Assembly: GCA_905250025.1 (NCBI GenBank)
Contig: CAJNOJ010000183.1
Span: 149,790-213,789, forward strand
Length of the DNA stretch: 64,000 nucleotides
Origin: Adineta ricciae
Lineage: Eukaryota > Rotifera > Eurotatoria > Adinetida > Adinetidae
Direction: 5' to 3'
A program made the position numbers and the translations under genes. The notes beneath the pieces were generated by a model that searched no databases, was not told where the DNA came from, and saw nothing but the letters and a program-made list of their open reading frames with translations. How positions within the stretch are numbered: the first letter of the stretch is position 1; every line of letters starts with the position of its first letter. Below are positions 22,608-33,325 of the stretch, piece by piece.

Positions 22608-24137
22608 TCAGTCAAACTCAATTGATACTCCAATATGTTTAGGTAGAATAGCAAGTCCCATCGAGTGTCCACCGGCATTGACTTCAGGGCCAGCATCATC
22701 GAATGTAACCTTTTGCATCAAACGACCTACAATCACTTTCAGCTCAAATCGAGCAAGATCCTGCCCGATGCATTGACGATGACCACCTCCGAATGGAATG
22801 AGTGCGTAGGGATGATGATTTTGATCTTCGCCGAGAAATCTTTCGGGGTAAAATAGATTTGGATCGACCGACCAATAACGAGGATCATGTGCAAGACTAT
22901 GAAATGGAATCAGCACTGAGTCTCCTCTAACTAATTGAACATTCGTTGCAGGTAGACAATCGTCTCTAGTTAAGGTCCGAATGGTGCCAGTAGCAGGTGG
23001 AATAAATCGGAGAACTTCGTTAATAACACAATTCAAATAGACTAAGGAGTCAAGGCGATCCGATGATAAATGATGGAGACAATCTTGCGCTATCAATTCT
23101 GCTTTGATCTTTTGTTGTACCTGTGCATGTTTACTCACTAAATGAATGAACCAGACTAATGTCGACGACGTGGATTCAAAACCTGCTATCAGAAAAGCCA
23201 CCATTTCATCAACAACTTCATTTCGTGATAGACCTCTCTTGTCTTCGTCTATATCTTCCGTTGCTTCGAGATGCTCATTCATTCGCAAAGAATGAACTAA
23301 CGAAGCAATCAGAGATGTATGCTTTCCTTGTACGGTCGCTTGTTCATGTTCAATCATTCTGTAGATATGTCGTTCGATAGTATTTCGTGCTTGTCGTTGT
23401 CGATAGCTGAGAGTTACATAGACTTTAGCCAGAATTCTCGGCAAAGCGAGAATCGTCATAATACTATTGATGATTGTGCGTAGTGCGAGAGTAAGTTCAT
23501 TATCTCCATCTTCAAGCGTTTCTAAGTCATAATCGAATGCAATAAATCCAAAAATGGCGAGCACTAGATTGTGACATTGCCTGACAATGTCAACATGGAG
23601 TATTTTTGCTTCAGTTTTACGCCATTTAGTTAGTAATTTATCAGTACAATTAATAATCAAGTCGAAATGAGAAATGACTTTGCTCCGTCGAAATAGGGGC
23701 GAAACGATTGAGCTGTGCCGTTTGAATTGGATACCTAAAGAGATTATTTTACATAGAAATAGTCATAGACTAGCAATTTGAGATAAACCTTTAGTTGAAA
23801 TAAGACTTTGAGAATAGCTGATGCTGAATTTTTTTATGAATATATCACCTTGATCGTAAATATTTCGATGAGTGAGAACGTGCTCGACATCAGTGACATT
23901 GTTGATCACTATAAAACGCGTAGGTCCGAACCAGAATTGAAAAACATCTCCAAAACGCTTTTGAAATGTTGACAAAATCATCGGTGGAGAGTTGCCATTG
24001 AAAAATCCTGACTGAAGCAGATTTCCGAATAGAAATTGAGGTGCTAAACCAGGTACATAACCATGGAGCGTAAAGTATTTCTGTTTCAGATATAATACTA
24101 GTAAAACGCCAGTAATGACTAACAATATGAAAATCAT
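22608..24137 (-). pseudogene. Cytochrome P450, copy A, single nonsense codon
   Basis: The 510-codon frame is colinear with the intact P450 of copy B (41313-42842). Codon 125 is TGA here (complement at 23763-23765) where B has TGG. Everything after it is open, with AGFESTSS, NEVLRF, YPERF and GGGHRQCIG preserved. It would make only the membrane anchor and first about 100 residues. The few other differences look conservative, so the loss seems recent. A sequencing error is possible, although the adjacent codon also differs (CTA versus CCA). Confidence 0.85.
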
Positions 24138-24211
24138 TTGTTCTTAGAGGATCACCAAGGAGAAATCTTGACATACATGTGACAATACACACGTGGCGAC
24201 GCTTTTTCTTC

Positions 24212-24230
24212 TTTCTTTCTTTCTTTCTTC
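24212..24230. repeat. TTTC microsatellite
   Basis: About five tandem TTTC units just upstream of the P450 start; a similar tract lies near 42914-42933 in copy B. Confidence 0.7.
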
Positions 24231-24421
24231 ATGGTCGTTAGAAACTGCGCAAGTTCCTTCTCAAACACAAACTCAGACATAAAAAAAGAAGGTCGTGCTT
24301 GCCATCAAGTTTTTTCGTGTTCACTATATACAAGTACGACTTGCATTTTGTCGAAAATGGATTCTATTTACTTAAATATGTATTCCAAAAAGTTTATAAC
24401 AATCATTATAAAAAGGAAAAA

Positions 24422-24643
24422 TTAATATCGACTGGTATAATGGTATGTATAACGAGAATTTCCTCCATGCCGATAGCGTCCTGTATCACCATAATGGAAA
24501 TGACCGTACTGTGGAGAACCATAGCCACTATCATGATATGTCACATATCCGTTCGCTATAGCGCGACGTTGTCGATGTTTAGCCCATGCATAACCAGCTA
24601 CACCAGCTGCGCCAGCCGCACCAACAAGAAGTAATAGCGACAT
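24422..24643 (-). CDS. Small Gly/Tyr/His-rich membrane protein, 73 aa (copy A)
   Basis: An N-terminal hydrophobic segment (MSLLLLVGAAGAAGVAGYAWA) is followed by a basic KHRQR stretch and a tail rich in Tyr, Gly, His and Ser. The copy at 43102-43323 keeps the frame and changes only a few residues, all in the tail or linker, which supports a real gene. It could be a single-pass membrane or secreted structural peptide. It lies just upstream of the P450 on the same strand. No family recognised. Confidence 0.6.
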   Translation of the reverse strand: MSLLLLVGAAGAAGVAGYAWAKHRQRRAIANGYVTYHDSGYGSPQYGHFHYGDTGRYRHGGNSRYTYHYTSRY

Positions 24644-25715
24644 TTAATATAAGCTATTTCGTTGTTTGATATTTTTACATCAGTATATGTATGGGTGACT
24701 ATAAAGGTGTAGTCAAAATTTAAAAAAAACATCGAGTAGAGCGTGTTATGTATAGAAAGAAAACATATCATTTATCGAAACTTAGTCACGAATATGAAGA
24801 AACATATATTGCGTCATCTTTCCATAAAAAATGGGACGGTGCATAAATGATTTTTGTGCAATAACTATGCAGTACTTGAAAACTATCATGAACAATGATT
24901 CATGGAAGTTAAAAATAACTTTTTTAATACTAAAAAGAAACTGTTTTCTCTCAACGACTTAATCCTCGATATAAATATGAGCAACAATCAAAATGCGGAA
25001 TTATACGTAAAATATATTACTCCTTGTTGAGTCCCTGTTTATGTGAGTGCTTGTGAGTAGTATGTATTCACTTTATTCCATCCGATGTAATCGATACTGC
25101 TTGTATTGCTGTTTTCTCTTTATCTTCTTTTATTTGCTTTAAATATATGACGGTGACTCAACGAACTGCATCAAGTAAATCTATGCTCAACTATAATCCA
25201 ATGCTGCAACTCTCCCACAACATATCAGAACAACTGCTCACTTTCACCTACAACAACTAGGAATCACGCTGTGCTTGTCTTAACTTTAGTGTATTGCTCG
25301 AGGAAATTTTTGTTCATGTTACTACACATTCAAGTTTCTTCCACTCTAGTAGACATTACTCTCCAGGTATTATCTGTCGAATGTAAAAATGAGAATTATA
25401 ACAAATATTCTAATAAAACCGAGGATACCACTATTCGTAAATGACAAAGTTTATTTTGAGTAAAACTTCGACGATGCAAAATGGAACAAGTAGAAACATA
25501 ACATCCTCAATGTGATATTTCTGAGATGATACGTAATGCATCGACGCAGATTGAAGCACGTGACTTCTCGAGAATATCTTCGACATAGGAGGAACTATTT
25601 TTGTTCTACATCAGCACGCGTATTTCTCTTATCGAAAAACACAGTTCTTTTTCTTTCAATTCTTATCGTTATTTCTAACACGAGCAAAATCAGCACTTCG
25701 TTCTAAACACTCAAA
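24644..25715. other. Intergenic between divergent genes
   Basis: About 1.07 kb, AT-rich, shared with copy B (43324-44313). It likely holds promoters for both flanking genes. No exon seen. Confidence 0.4.
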
Positions 25716-27296
25716 ATGTCGAACAATCTTCTATACTTTACTTTCGCATCTTTTCTACTTGTGTCATCATCATCAATAGCAGTGAATTCTGTTTTATCTG
25801 AAAAAGAGTTAAAGCTCATCCGATTCATATCCTACTTGACATATCTTCAAACATCAACAAATATTACTTGGAATGGCTGGGAGAAGAATTACGACGGACC
25901 GCAACTCGGTCTCGATGCCATTCGGTATCCCCTAGCTCATATCGGTTATACTGCCGCAGCTTTAGCTTATCGCACACCAAACTACCGTGAATTGGCTGTG
26001 AACATCCTAAATGATACAATCAAACGTATGCTAACGTTGAAAGTATGGGGGTACATCGATCAATACTGGCAAAAAACTTCAACTTTTCCTGATCCTGTTT
26101 ACTACGAGAACATCATGTACAGCGGACACTTGTTACAACTGATAGCATTATATGAGAGTATTTCTGGTGATTTAATTTACGATACACAAGGATTTGACTT
26201 CGTTTGGACTAAAGATGGTTCAGCCGAAACGACAATTCATTATACAACTAGTCAACTTGTGCGTGCTATCTATCGTCAAATGGATGACGACTCATCAGCT
26301 GGTGTATCGTGCGAACCTGGATGGGTGTATACGATTTGTCAAAATCATCCTCATTTGGGTTTGAAACTCTACGATGTCGTTCGCGATGGTCGAACGAATT
26401 TTTCGCGAATATCATCGAAGTGGAAAGACTTTCTCAATCATCATGCACTCGAAGATATTCCATTATACAAAAAAGATCGATATTTCAAAATGTTGTATCA
26501 ACGTTCCACCCATATCTGGGTGCCTTTTTTTGCTGCAACAGGCAATGATGGATGGGCATTAGCTTGGATGTCATCATGGTACGATCAAAACCAAACATCA
26601 GACTTTATTTGTAACGGCTGGAAGGTAATGTACAAGAATAAATATTGGCAACCAGCAGAATCGGGTTGCTATCTTGAAGCGGGTGGTTATATTGGTGTAC
26701 GAATGCAAATGAATCGTTGGATAGCGACATCATTTTATCCCATGGTTGAAAAACAATGTTCGATCGATGCTACAGAAAAATTGGCGTGTGCATATGCATG
26801 GTTTGAGAACAATTTCGGTACATATTTAGATATAGATCATGACGGATATTTCGAATCATTTTATTATGAAACGGAAACTGTTTATTCCAACTGGGTCACA
26901 ACGAACGTTCTTTTATCTTTGTTAATGGGAGAAAATCGTGTTGAAGCAAAAGAATTTTTGCGGCAAATTTATGCGACCAAATTTCATGAAAAATTTCAAA
27001 ATGATGAACCAGAAATTATAGCTGTTCAATATCCAACCATACGTGTCACTTATGCTCAGTACGATTCGACTAGAAAAATCTTGGTAATTAATTTTAATAC
27101 AGAAAAACCGAGCATTTTATCAACAAGATTTGATATTAAGTATCCCAACACTTTCTTAACTATTTCGAATATCACCCGTGATGGTTTGACCGACGGATTT
27201 TCAACAAAACAAGTTACTAATGACCGAATAAGAATCGAGTATTCCTATAACAATCTGGAAAAGCAACAGACGAAATTTCATATTTTATTTCAATAA
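25716..27296 (+). CDS. Secreted linalool dehydratase/isomerase-like protein, 526 aa (copy A)
   Basis: Intronless and open from the ATG at 25716. An N-terminal signal peptide of about 23 residues is followed by an (alpha/alpha) barrel-type sequence. MYSGHL (H138) and the Cys pair C199/C208 in C-E-P-G-W-V-Y-T-I-C have the spacing I recall for the catalytic His and two Cys of bacterial linalool dehydratase/isomerase. RYPLAHIGYTAA and GWALAWMSSW also fit the LDI domain. Known LDI hydrates myrcene or isomerises linalool; distant members occur in fungi and bacteria with other or unknown roles. The animal protein's substrate is unknown. Lack of introns among intron-rich neighbours fits horizontal origin (inference). 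Confidence 0.65.
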   Translation: MSNNLLYFTFASFLLVSSSSIAVNSVLSEKELKLIRFISYLTYLQTSTNITWNGWEKNYDGPQLGLDAIRYPLAHIGYTAAALAYRTPNYRELAVNILNDTIKRMLTLKVWGYIDQYWQKTSTFPDPVYYENIMYSGHLLQLIALYESISGDLIYDTQGFDFVWTKDGSAETTIHYTTSQLVRAIYRQMDDDSSAGVSCEPGWVYTICQNHPHLGLKLYDVVRDGRTNFSRISSKWKDFLNHHALEDIPLYKKDRYFKMLYQRSTHIWVPFFAATGNDGWALAWMSSWYDQNQTSDFICNGWKVMYKNKYWQPAESGCYLEAGGYIGVRMQMNRWIATSFYPMVEKQCSIDATEKLACAYAWFENNFGTYLDIDHDGYFESFYYETETVYSNWVTTNVLLSLLMGENRVEAKEFLRQIYATKFHEKFQNDEPEIIAVQYPTIRVTYAQYDSTRKILVINFNTEKPSILSTRFDIKYPNTFLTISNITRDGLTDGFSTKQVTNDRIRIEYSYNNLEKQQTKFHILFQ

Positions 27297-27363
27297 AATT
27301 ATTTTACTGATTATATCTTTTCATAAAACTATCGAATGTTGAAGAGTTTAATTGCTATTGCCC

Positions 27364-27372
27364 TATAAATAG
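27364..27372 (+). promoter_or_regulatory. Possible TATA box of PAN/NHL gene (copy A)
   Basis: TATAAATAG about 150 bp before the ATG at 27521, conserved at 45750-45758 in copy B. Confidence 0.4.
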
Positions 27373-27520
27373 AAGAGGACAAGTTTTCACACTGAATGAC
27401 GCGAGTAGGAAGCGAGAATGATAACTCTCGAGATGACATATCATATATGGATGTAAAAAGTACTATAAGAAACCGTTAGTTTTTCTGCTCTATTTTCACA
27501 TCCCAATACTCGTTGAGAGA

Positions 27521-29047
27521 ATGCTTTTCAATTATTACTTGAACATTTGCATTCTATTCCAATGGTTATTCGTGCCGGTTTATCTCCAAACGATTTGGCA
27601 GTCGCAGACAAACGTATCAGAAGTCGGATTGGAATATTCCGCTCTCGATAATCAAACGTTACTATTTCAATATTCTGCTAAATCTTTGATTCTATGTACG
27701 GCACAATGTTTTGCAACTGCAAGCTGTCGTATCTTCGACTTCAATGCTCAAACACGACGATGTCGTCTTTTTGAAGGCGACCTATCAACATCAGGCTCAA
27801 TCATTGCATCAACATCAATGCAATCACGCGTTGGATCAATTCAAGTGTCACCGGCGCAATTCGCTGCTCGAGGAGCACCTTGTTCATCTTGCCAAGGTAA
27901 CAGATATCTAGTATGTATCAATGCAACTTGTCAATGCCCACCTCACACATACTTTGATGACTCGATATGCAAAAGTCAAAAATTACTTGGAGCAAAATGT
28001 AATATGAGTTATGCATGTCGAACTGATTTGAACTATACGTGTTTACCGCGCAAACAATGTGGTCGTAAGTGTGTTACTAGTACAGATGAATTTTTGAAGT
28101 AATTCTAATTTGTAGCTGCTTCTCTACAACTTGGGACAACTGTAGGCGGGCGATCGAATGGTGCATCAGGAAATTTATTGGATGCATTACAAAACCCTGC
28201 AGGATTATTTATCGATCCGTATGGATTCATATACGTCAGCGATCTTGCTAATAATCGTGTTATTAGATTACGAGAAGGGTCATTAAATGGAACAATAGTA
28301 GCTGGCGATGGTACGGCAGGCGCTACGAATGCACGGTTGTATCAACCAGCCGGCATATACTTAGATTCAGCAATGAATATGTATATATCCGATAGCAAGA
28401 ACTATCGAGTTATGCTCTGGAAGCAGAACACTTCCACTGGAATTCGTGTAGCAGGCACTGGGTTTCCGGGCAGTTTACTGAGTCAGCTTAATAACAGTGG
28501 CGCAATTCTTCTTGATTCAGTTGGAAATATGTACATAAGTGATACAACTAATCATCGAGTTTTAAAATGGGCACTGAATGCTTCGAGCGGTACTATTGTT
28601 GCTGGAACCGGAGTGGCTGGTCCCACTAGTAATCAACTTAATACGCCTTATGGTATATGTCTTGATGAAACTAACTCATATCTTTATATTGCTGATACTT
28701 TGAATCATCGTATTCAACGCTATCGATTAGGTAATCCAAATAACGGTACTACTATAGCAGGCGGAAATGGTGGTGGAACAGGAAATAATCAATTCAATGC
28801 GCCTGTCGGTGTTTATCTTTCTAACAAGACCGGTGCCTTATATGTCGCTGACCACTTAAACAGTCGAATACAGCGTTGGGATGCCGGAGCGACAAATGGA
28901 GTAACAGTTGCGGGTATCACTAATGTTACTGGGGCGAATGCATCACTGCTAAGCGCTCCTTACAGTGTTATACTAAATGCCAATGAAACTTTTCTCTACG
29001 TTACCGATTATTATAACAATCGAGTACAGCGTTTTACCTTGATTTAG
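27521..29047 (+). CDS. Secreted PAN/EGF-like/NHL-propeller protein, 491 aa (copy A)
   Basis: Exons 27521-28064 and 28116-29047 are separated by a 51-bp intron (GTAAGT..TTGTAG) that carries an apparent stop; splicing restores the frame. Order: signal peptide (about 1-22), a PAN/apple-like module (CTAQCFATASCRIFDFN..CRLF, about 56-90), a Cys-rich EGF-like stretch (about 120-180), and six NHL repeats such as IYVSDLANNRVIRL, MYISDTTNHRVLKW and LYIADTLNHRIQRY, forming a six-bladed beta-propeller. Many N-x-S/T sites indicate secretion. Probably an extracellular binding protein; the partner is unknown. Confidence 0.85.
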
Positions 29048-29287
29048 CTGATTGTTATTGTTATTTATTCTTTACTTAACATTCTGAAAAGCAGATTTGT
29101 CAATTTCTTTAGTTTTCACTTCATGACAAAATAAATTTCTTTATGATCACAATAGATGTCAACTGAAGACAGAAAGGAAAAAGTGTGAACTATATCGTCC
29201 AATGAAAAATCGATATAAGATGAATTGCATCAGACAGTCAAATAATGACAGTAAGTGGCATTTTCCGTTTCTTTTGTCTTAAATTCG

Positions 29288-29775
29288 ATGGAATTGAACA
29301 TTATTTTCTTGGATATTGACGGAGTGCTATGTCTTAATCGACGAATGAATCAGGTCTGTTTGGAAAACTTGAAAACTATCGTTGACAACACATCTGCTCG
29401 CATCGTTTTATCATCTTCATGGAAGTAAGAAACAAACCACTGTCTATCAATAATCATTAAATCCTCTATAGATTGTTTCCAAAGTCACGTACACAAATCG
29501 AAACGTCATTTAGAGAGATTGGAATCGATCCGATCATTGGATGGACTGGTACTCGTGGTAAAACCCGAGTAGATGAAATATGTTATTGGTTAACAAATTT
29601 AGATAACAAAACTATCGACGACGATATCTTAATTAGAAAGTGGATTGCGATTGATGATATGGATTTATTGAAATTAGATCCGAAGCGAATGCAAGATCAT
29701 TTTGTTTTGACAAGCGAAGAGCATGGAATCACAAAAGAAAATGTTCAAGAAGCTATCCGATTACTTTCTTACTAA
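29288..29775 (+). CDS. Small HAD-superfamily protein, SAK-like, 146 aa (copy A)
   Basis: Exons 29288-29424 and 29472-29775 (intron 47 bp). LDIDGVL supplies the nucleophile Asp pair (motif I), LSSSWK the motif II Ser, and IAIDDMD the acidic motif IV. Together with WLTN and a C-terminal ITKENVQEAI helix this matches the compact HAD domain found fused in Swiss-army-knife RNA-repair proteins and standing alone elsewhere. The likely activity is a Mg-dependent phosphatase; the substrate is unknown. Cytosolic, with no signal peptide. The second copy at 47673-48175 is intact. Confidence 0.75.
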
Positions 29776-30414
29776 ACTTGTACGAGCAAACAAATGAAAA
29801 TTAAAAAAAAAGAATCGTTCAGTCACTTTGGAGTTTTTCTACTCTGAAAAATATGGTTGAAGCTACGAATGATAATCAAAACGAATATACTTAGTTTCCT
29901 ATCGGTTAGAACTGTAGTTCTCCCCGTAGTGTATATGTAGGCAAAACTAGATTAAATATAAGCATATATTCGCATGGCAACGTTTACATTTTCTGTATGA
30001 GTAATGGACGCAAGAGAAGATGAAGAACCTTGTATTCTCATTTGAAGTATTAATCTTCGAGAGAATTTTAATGAAAAATGAGTCTAAAGTACGCTCGTTA
30101 AGTCAGTATGTTGTATAACACAACGAAGTACTCGTTCACATTATATTTTCATTCAAATACCGAAGTCTGGTGGATGAGATAATTGAATATGTCAATCTCA
30201 TACTACATTGCTGTATCAATAATTAATTTGTTGCTCTAGGCGTATCCAAGATTGTCTCGTATTTCTTTGCTGATTAGTTGTGCACGAGAATCTCTCAAAA
30301 ACGGATATGTTACCTTACTTTAATTAAATAATAGCTCTTCTCAGCTTCATTCGCATTTCAACGTTATAATAAATAGCGACTTTATCTGCTCCTCAGAAGA
30401 AAAACAAAGTTAGA
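29776..30414. other. Intergenic
   Basis: About 640 bp, AT-rich, conserved in copy B (48176-48842). It ends with a TATA-like TATAATAAATAG at 30365-30376, about 40 bp before the GPCR ATG. Confidence 0.4.
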
Positions 30415-31444
30415 ATGTCGTCTGCTTCGCTTGCAACTCTACGTCTTGTTGAAAAAGAAGTGATTACCTTTATTGGTTCAGCAATATTTCTTGCCGGTCT
30501 ATTGGGAGGTATATTGAATATAACCGTCTTTCTTAGCCTTCAAACGTTCCGACAAAGTTCCTGCGCATTTTACTTAACAGTCATGTCGCTTTTGAATAGC
30601 TGTCAATTGTTTACTACTGTATTACCGCGAATATTAGGTGCAATCATTGGCACTGATGGAAGTGATACATCGTTCTTTTTTTGCAAATTTCGTTTATTTT
30701 CGATTGCTGTTGGTACAATCTTTTCTTTGAACTGCTTTTGTTTTGCTATTATGGACCAATATTGTGCCACATGTTCTTGGCCGCGTTTACAGCAATTATG
30801 CAATCTGAAACTCGCCCGATGTCTCGTTTGTATTTTCGGTACTATTTGGGTTTTGTATGCAATTCCCTATTGGATTTTTTATAATCAAGTCGTTTCAGCT
30901 ACAACAGGCACAACCGTTTGTGTGATGACAAATGCAGTTTACGTACAAATTCGTGCCTATTTCAATTCGCCTGTTCTCATTGGATTTTTGCCCATTGTAA
31001 CCACAGTAACATTCGGATTAATGGCTTATCGAAATCTTCAAAAAATGCGTTTCTATACTGTGCCGCTTGTTCGACGTGAATTAGATAAACAGTTGACATC
31101 AATAGTCTTGATCCAAGGACTCATCAATACCTTTGTTCTTTCCCCATACGCAATTGCGTTTATCATCGCTCTGACTGTCAATGTTGCCAATAATGCGGTT
31201 CTCAAAGCACATATTGATTTCAGTGCAAATATTACTTTTACATTATTTTGGGTATACTACGCAGTAAGTATGAATCAGAATTGAAATTCGTAGGAAAAAC
31301 AAAAGCTGTTGATTGTTCTAGTGTCCGTTTTATATAAATATATGTGTGTCACATCGGTTTCGGCGGCAATTTATTCATGTTTTCTCCAAAATATATTGTA
31401 AGCATCCCAAAGGAACACAAAACCAAGTGCATCCACAGGCATAG
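30415..31444 (+). CDS. 7TM receptor, two exons, 323 aa (copy A)
   Basis: Exon 1 is 30415-31263, with GTAAGT following the seventh segment's YYA. Exon 2 is 31322-31444 (intron 58 bp) and supplies CPFYINICVSHRFRRQF and the tail. CPFY takes the place of NPxxY, and DQY in CFAIMDQYCAT takes the place of DRY. Seven hydrophobic segments are visible, with N-terminal and loop cysteines. Reading through the donor would give a false early end at 31284. An orphan rhodopsin-like receptor; ligand unknown. Confidence 0.8.
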
Positions 31445-31729
31445 ATCGGAATGGTCTATATCAAGCAGTTTCTTATCGATCGAGATTTCGTCTTGACATC
31501 GATGAACAGATACACAATCGTTTATCTTCTTTATGATTTTTTTATGCGTAGTTTCTGAAAATATCCTTCTATGACTTGATTGAAGGCCTAAAATAATCTT
31601 TTCTATATCCCATAGATACGCGCTTTTTATATAAAATTACACCCGCTCGAATATATATATATATATAATTTAAGTACCCGACAAAAAATAAATGAGTATA
31701 GAACGGCATTACAGTCACTTAATCGTATT

Positions 31730-31737
31730 ATAAATAC
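31730..31737 (+). promoter_or_regulatory. Possible TATA box of PLA2-like gene (copy A)
   Basis: TATAAATA 54 bp before the ATG at 31791, conserved at 50166-50173 in copy B. Confidence 0.45.
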
Positions 31738-31790
31738 CGTGAAAGAGCCTAGTGAGTGAAAAGTACTCTGTTTCTCTGCATCGGGAACAA

Positions 31791-32192
31791 ATGCTGAAAA
31801 TCTTAATAAAATTTTTACTTCTTCTGAATGTCCTACAAACAATGCAAGCGCATGTAATTAAAAATCTGTCACGAAAACCGACCGTGCGTGAAAGTATTCT
31901 TCATGGAGATTTGACAACAACGCCAGGTCTTACTGGAAGAAACAACGCTGGTTGTGATGCGATCATCAACAGTTGTGGCCCGAATGGTGGATGCTGTGAT
32001 GAACATGACCAGTGTTATGAATTAAACAAATGTACAGCTTTGAGTTGGATTCCTGGCGTTCAAGGCTTGAATTGTTGGAATTGTAATTGGAAGGTAATGA
32101 AATGCGTTGTTATGCTAAATCCAGGAATGAGTTCATGTTGTTCAGCTGGTACCTGTGGACAAGATGAAACTGTTTTGGAAGCACAAGCATAG
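31791..32192 (+). CDS. Secreted phospholipase A2-like protein, 133 aa (copy A)
   Basis: The first true ATG (31791) gives a clean signal peptide of about 20 residues; upstream in-frame codons are non-ATG. CGPNGGCCDEHDQCY contains the CCxxHDxC active-site signature, with H72 and D73 as catalytic dyad, and eight or more further cysteines for disulfides. Size and pattern fit small secreted PLA2s of the conodipine-like kind rather than the classic vertebrate groups. It would hydrolyse the sn-2 ester of phospholipids, with calcium. Digestive, defensive or signalling use cannot be told from sequence. Copy B is broken. Confidence 0.7.
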   Translation: MLKILIKFLLLLNVLQTMQAHVIKNLSRKPTVRESILHGDLTTTPGLTGRNNAGCDAIINSCGPNGGCCDEHDQCYELNKCTALSWIPGVQGLNCWNCNWKVMKCVVMLNPGMSSCCSAGTCGQDETVLEAQA

Positions 32193-33325
32193 AAACTCTT
32201 TGATACCACTTTTTTTGATAATATCGATTGTTGCTGCATAAATTAAATCATATATGCAGCATAATAGAATGGATACTAAACAGTGAACTGATGCGTAGAA
32301 AGACCGTTTATACTATGAATTGATAAAAAAAATTTCATATTCAGTTTTGTTATATTTTCTTCCGCCACTTTGCACTTGATCTTATACATGAAAGAATACG
32401 ACTGCTATCTTATCGCTTGTCCATCGATTCGTACAGAAATTGAGAGAACACCTTCAAAATCTGAATCATTTTCCATCTATATCTCTTTCAATTGACAAGA
32501 GCATCAACAAGATTGTTTACTCGCTTATTAAATCTTATCGTTAGCGATTTTTCTCTTATACAATTTTTGCATTACTTCGATGAAATTAAATACTTTACAA
32601 AATTCGATTTTCCATGAGTATACCCTATTAAATCGATCGTATTGCGAAACGCTGACATGTACATACAAAAAGATGGTCACCAACTATGAAAATAACTTTG
32701 ATATTATAAGTATATATTACACGAAGCATGTTCGAGCATTTGTGTTACACACAATCGGGTTTATTACAACTCGAATATCGATTTATCAATATTCGACAGA
32801 CAGGTAAATTTCTCTTTCAAGCATTACGCGGATCATGTAAGTTGATTAATCAAACTATCAAGGACAATTTGAATCAGTTGAAATCAAATCACTATGCCGG
32901 TATAATTATAATATCTTCAAAACTATTTGATCCATAGTTTTCCTCATTAACAACAAGCATTTTCTTTCTTTCATTTGATATTGTCAGATCATTAACGGAA
33001 ACGAAGACATTTTTTCCAGCTTTACAAACGAACTGTAAGATATTTTCTGATAAAATCGAAAAAGTATTCAACATGTACTTGCAAAACTTCAATCAAGTGT
33101 GTCACATAATATGTCACATACAAATATTCGAATGTAGCGTTTTTAATGACTATATCGGATCTCTTTGCTGCACGTTTTCACTCATTATGAGGGTGTTTGG
33201 TTCGTTCATGACCCTGCACTACTTTTCTAAAAAATCGCTAAAGAATATCGTTTGTTTTAGGCGAACATTGTCATTTGTATAAAGGATGAGTAGCAAAATG
33301 AATACTATCTTTAAGCACACTCGCT
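32193..33325. other. Intergenic with copy-A-specific insertion
   Basis: About 1.1 kb between convergent genes. Roughly 32497-32955 has no counterpart in copy B, where TTTCAATCAACAAGCA is continuous. The insert is flanked by related AACAAG words, a possible short target duplication, but no terminal inverted repeats are obvious. Short frames in it lack motifs. Confidence 0.45.

Noticed and set aside
24231-24634. Plus-strand frames with LYTSTTCILSKMD and similar
   Set aside because: Antisense to the small membrane-protein gene and to the P450 leader; no motif.
27521-28102. NHL gene of copy A as a pseudogene split by a stop
   Set aside because: The stop lies within a 51-bp intron with good splice sites; the spliced frame is intact.
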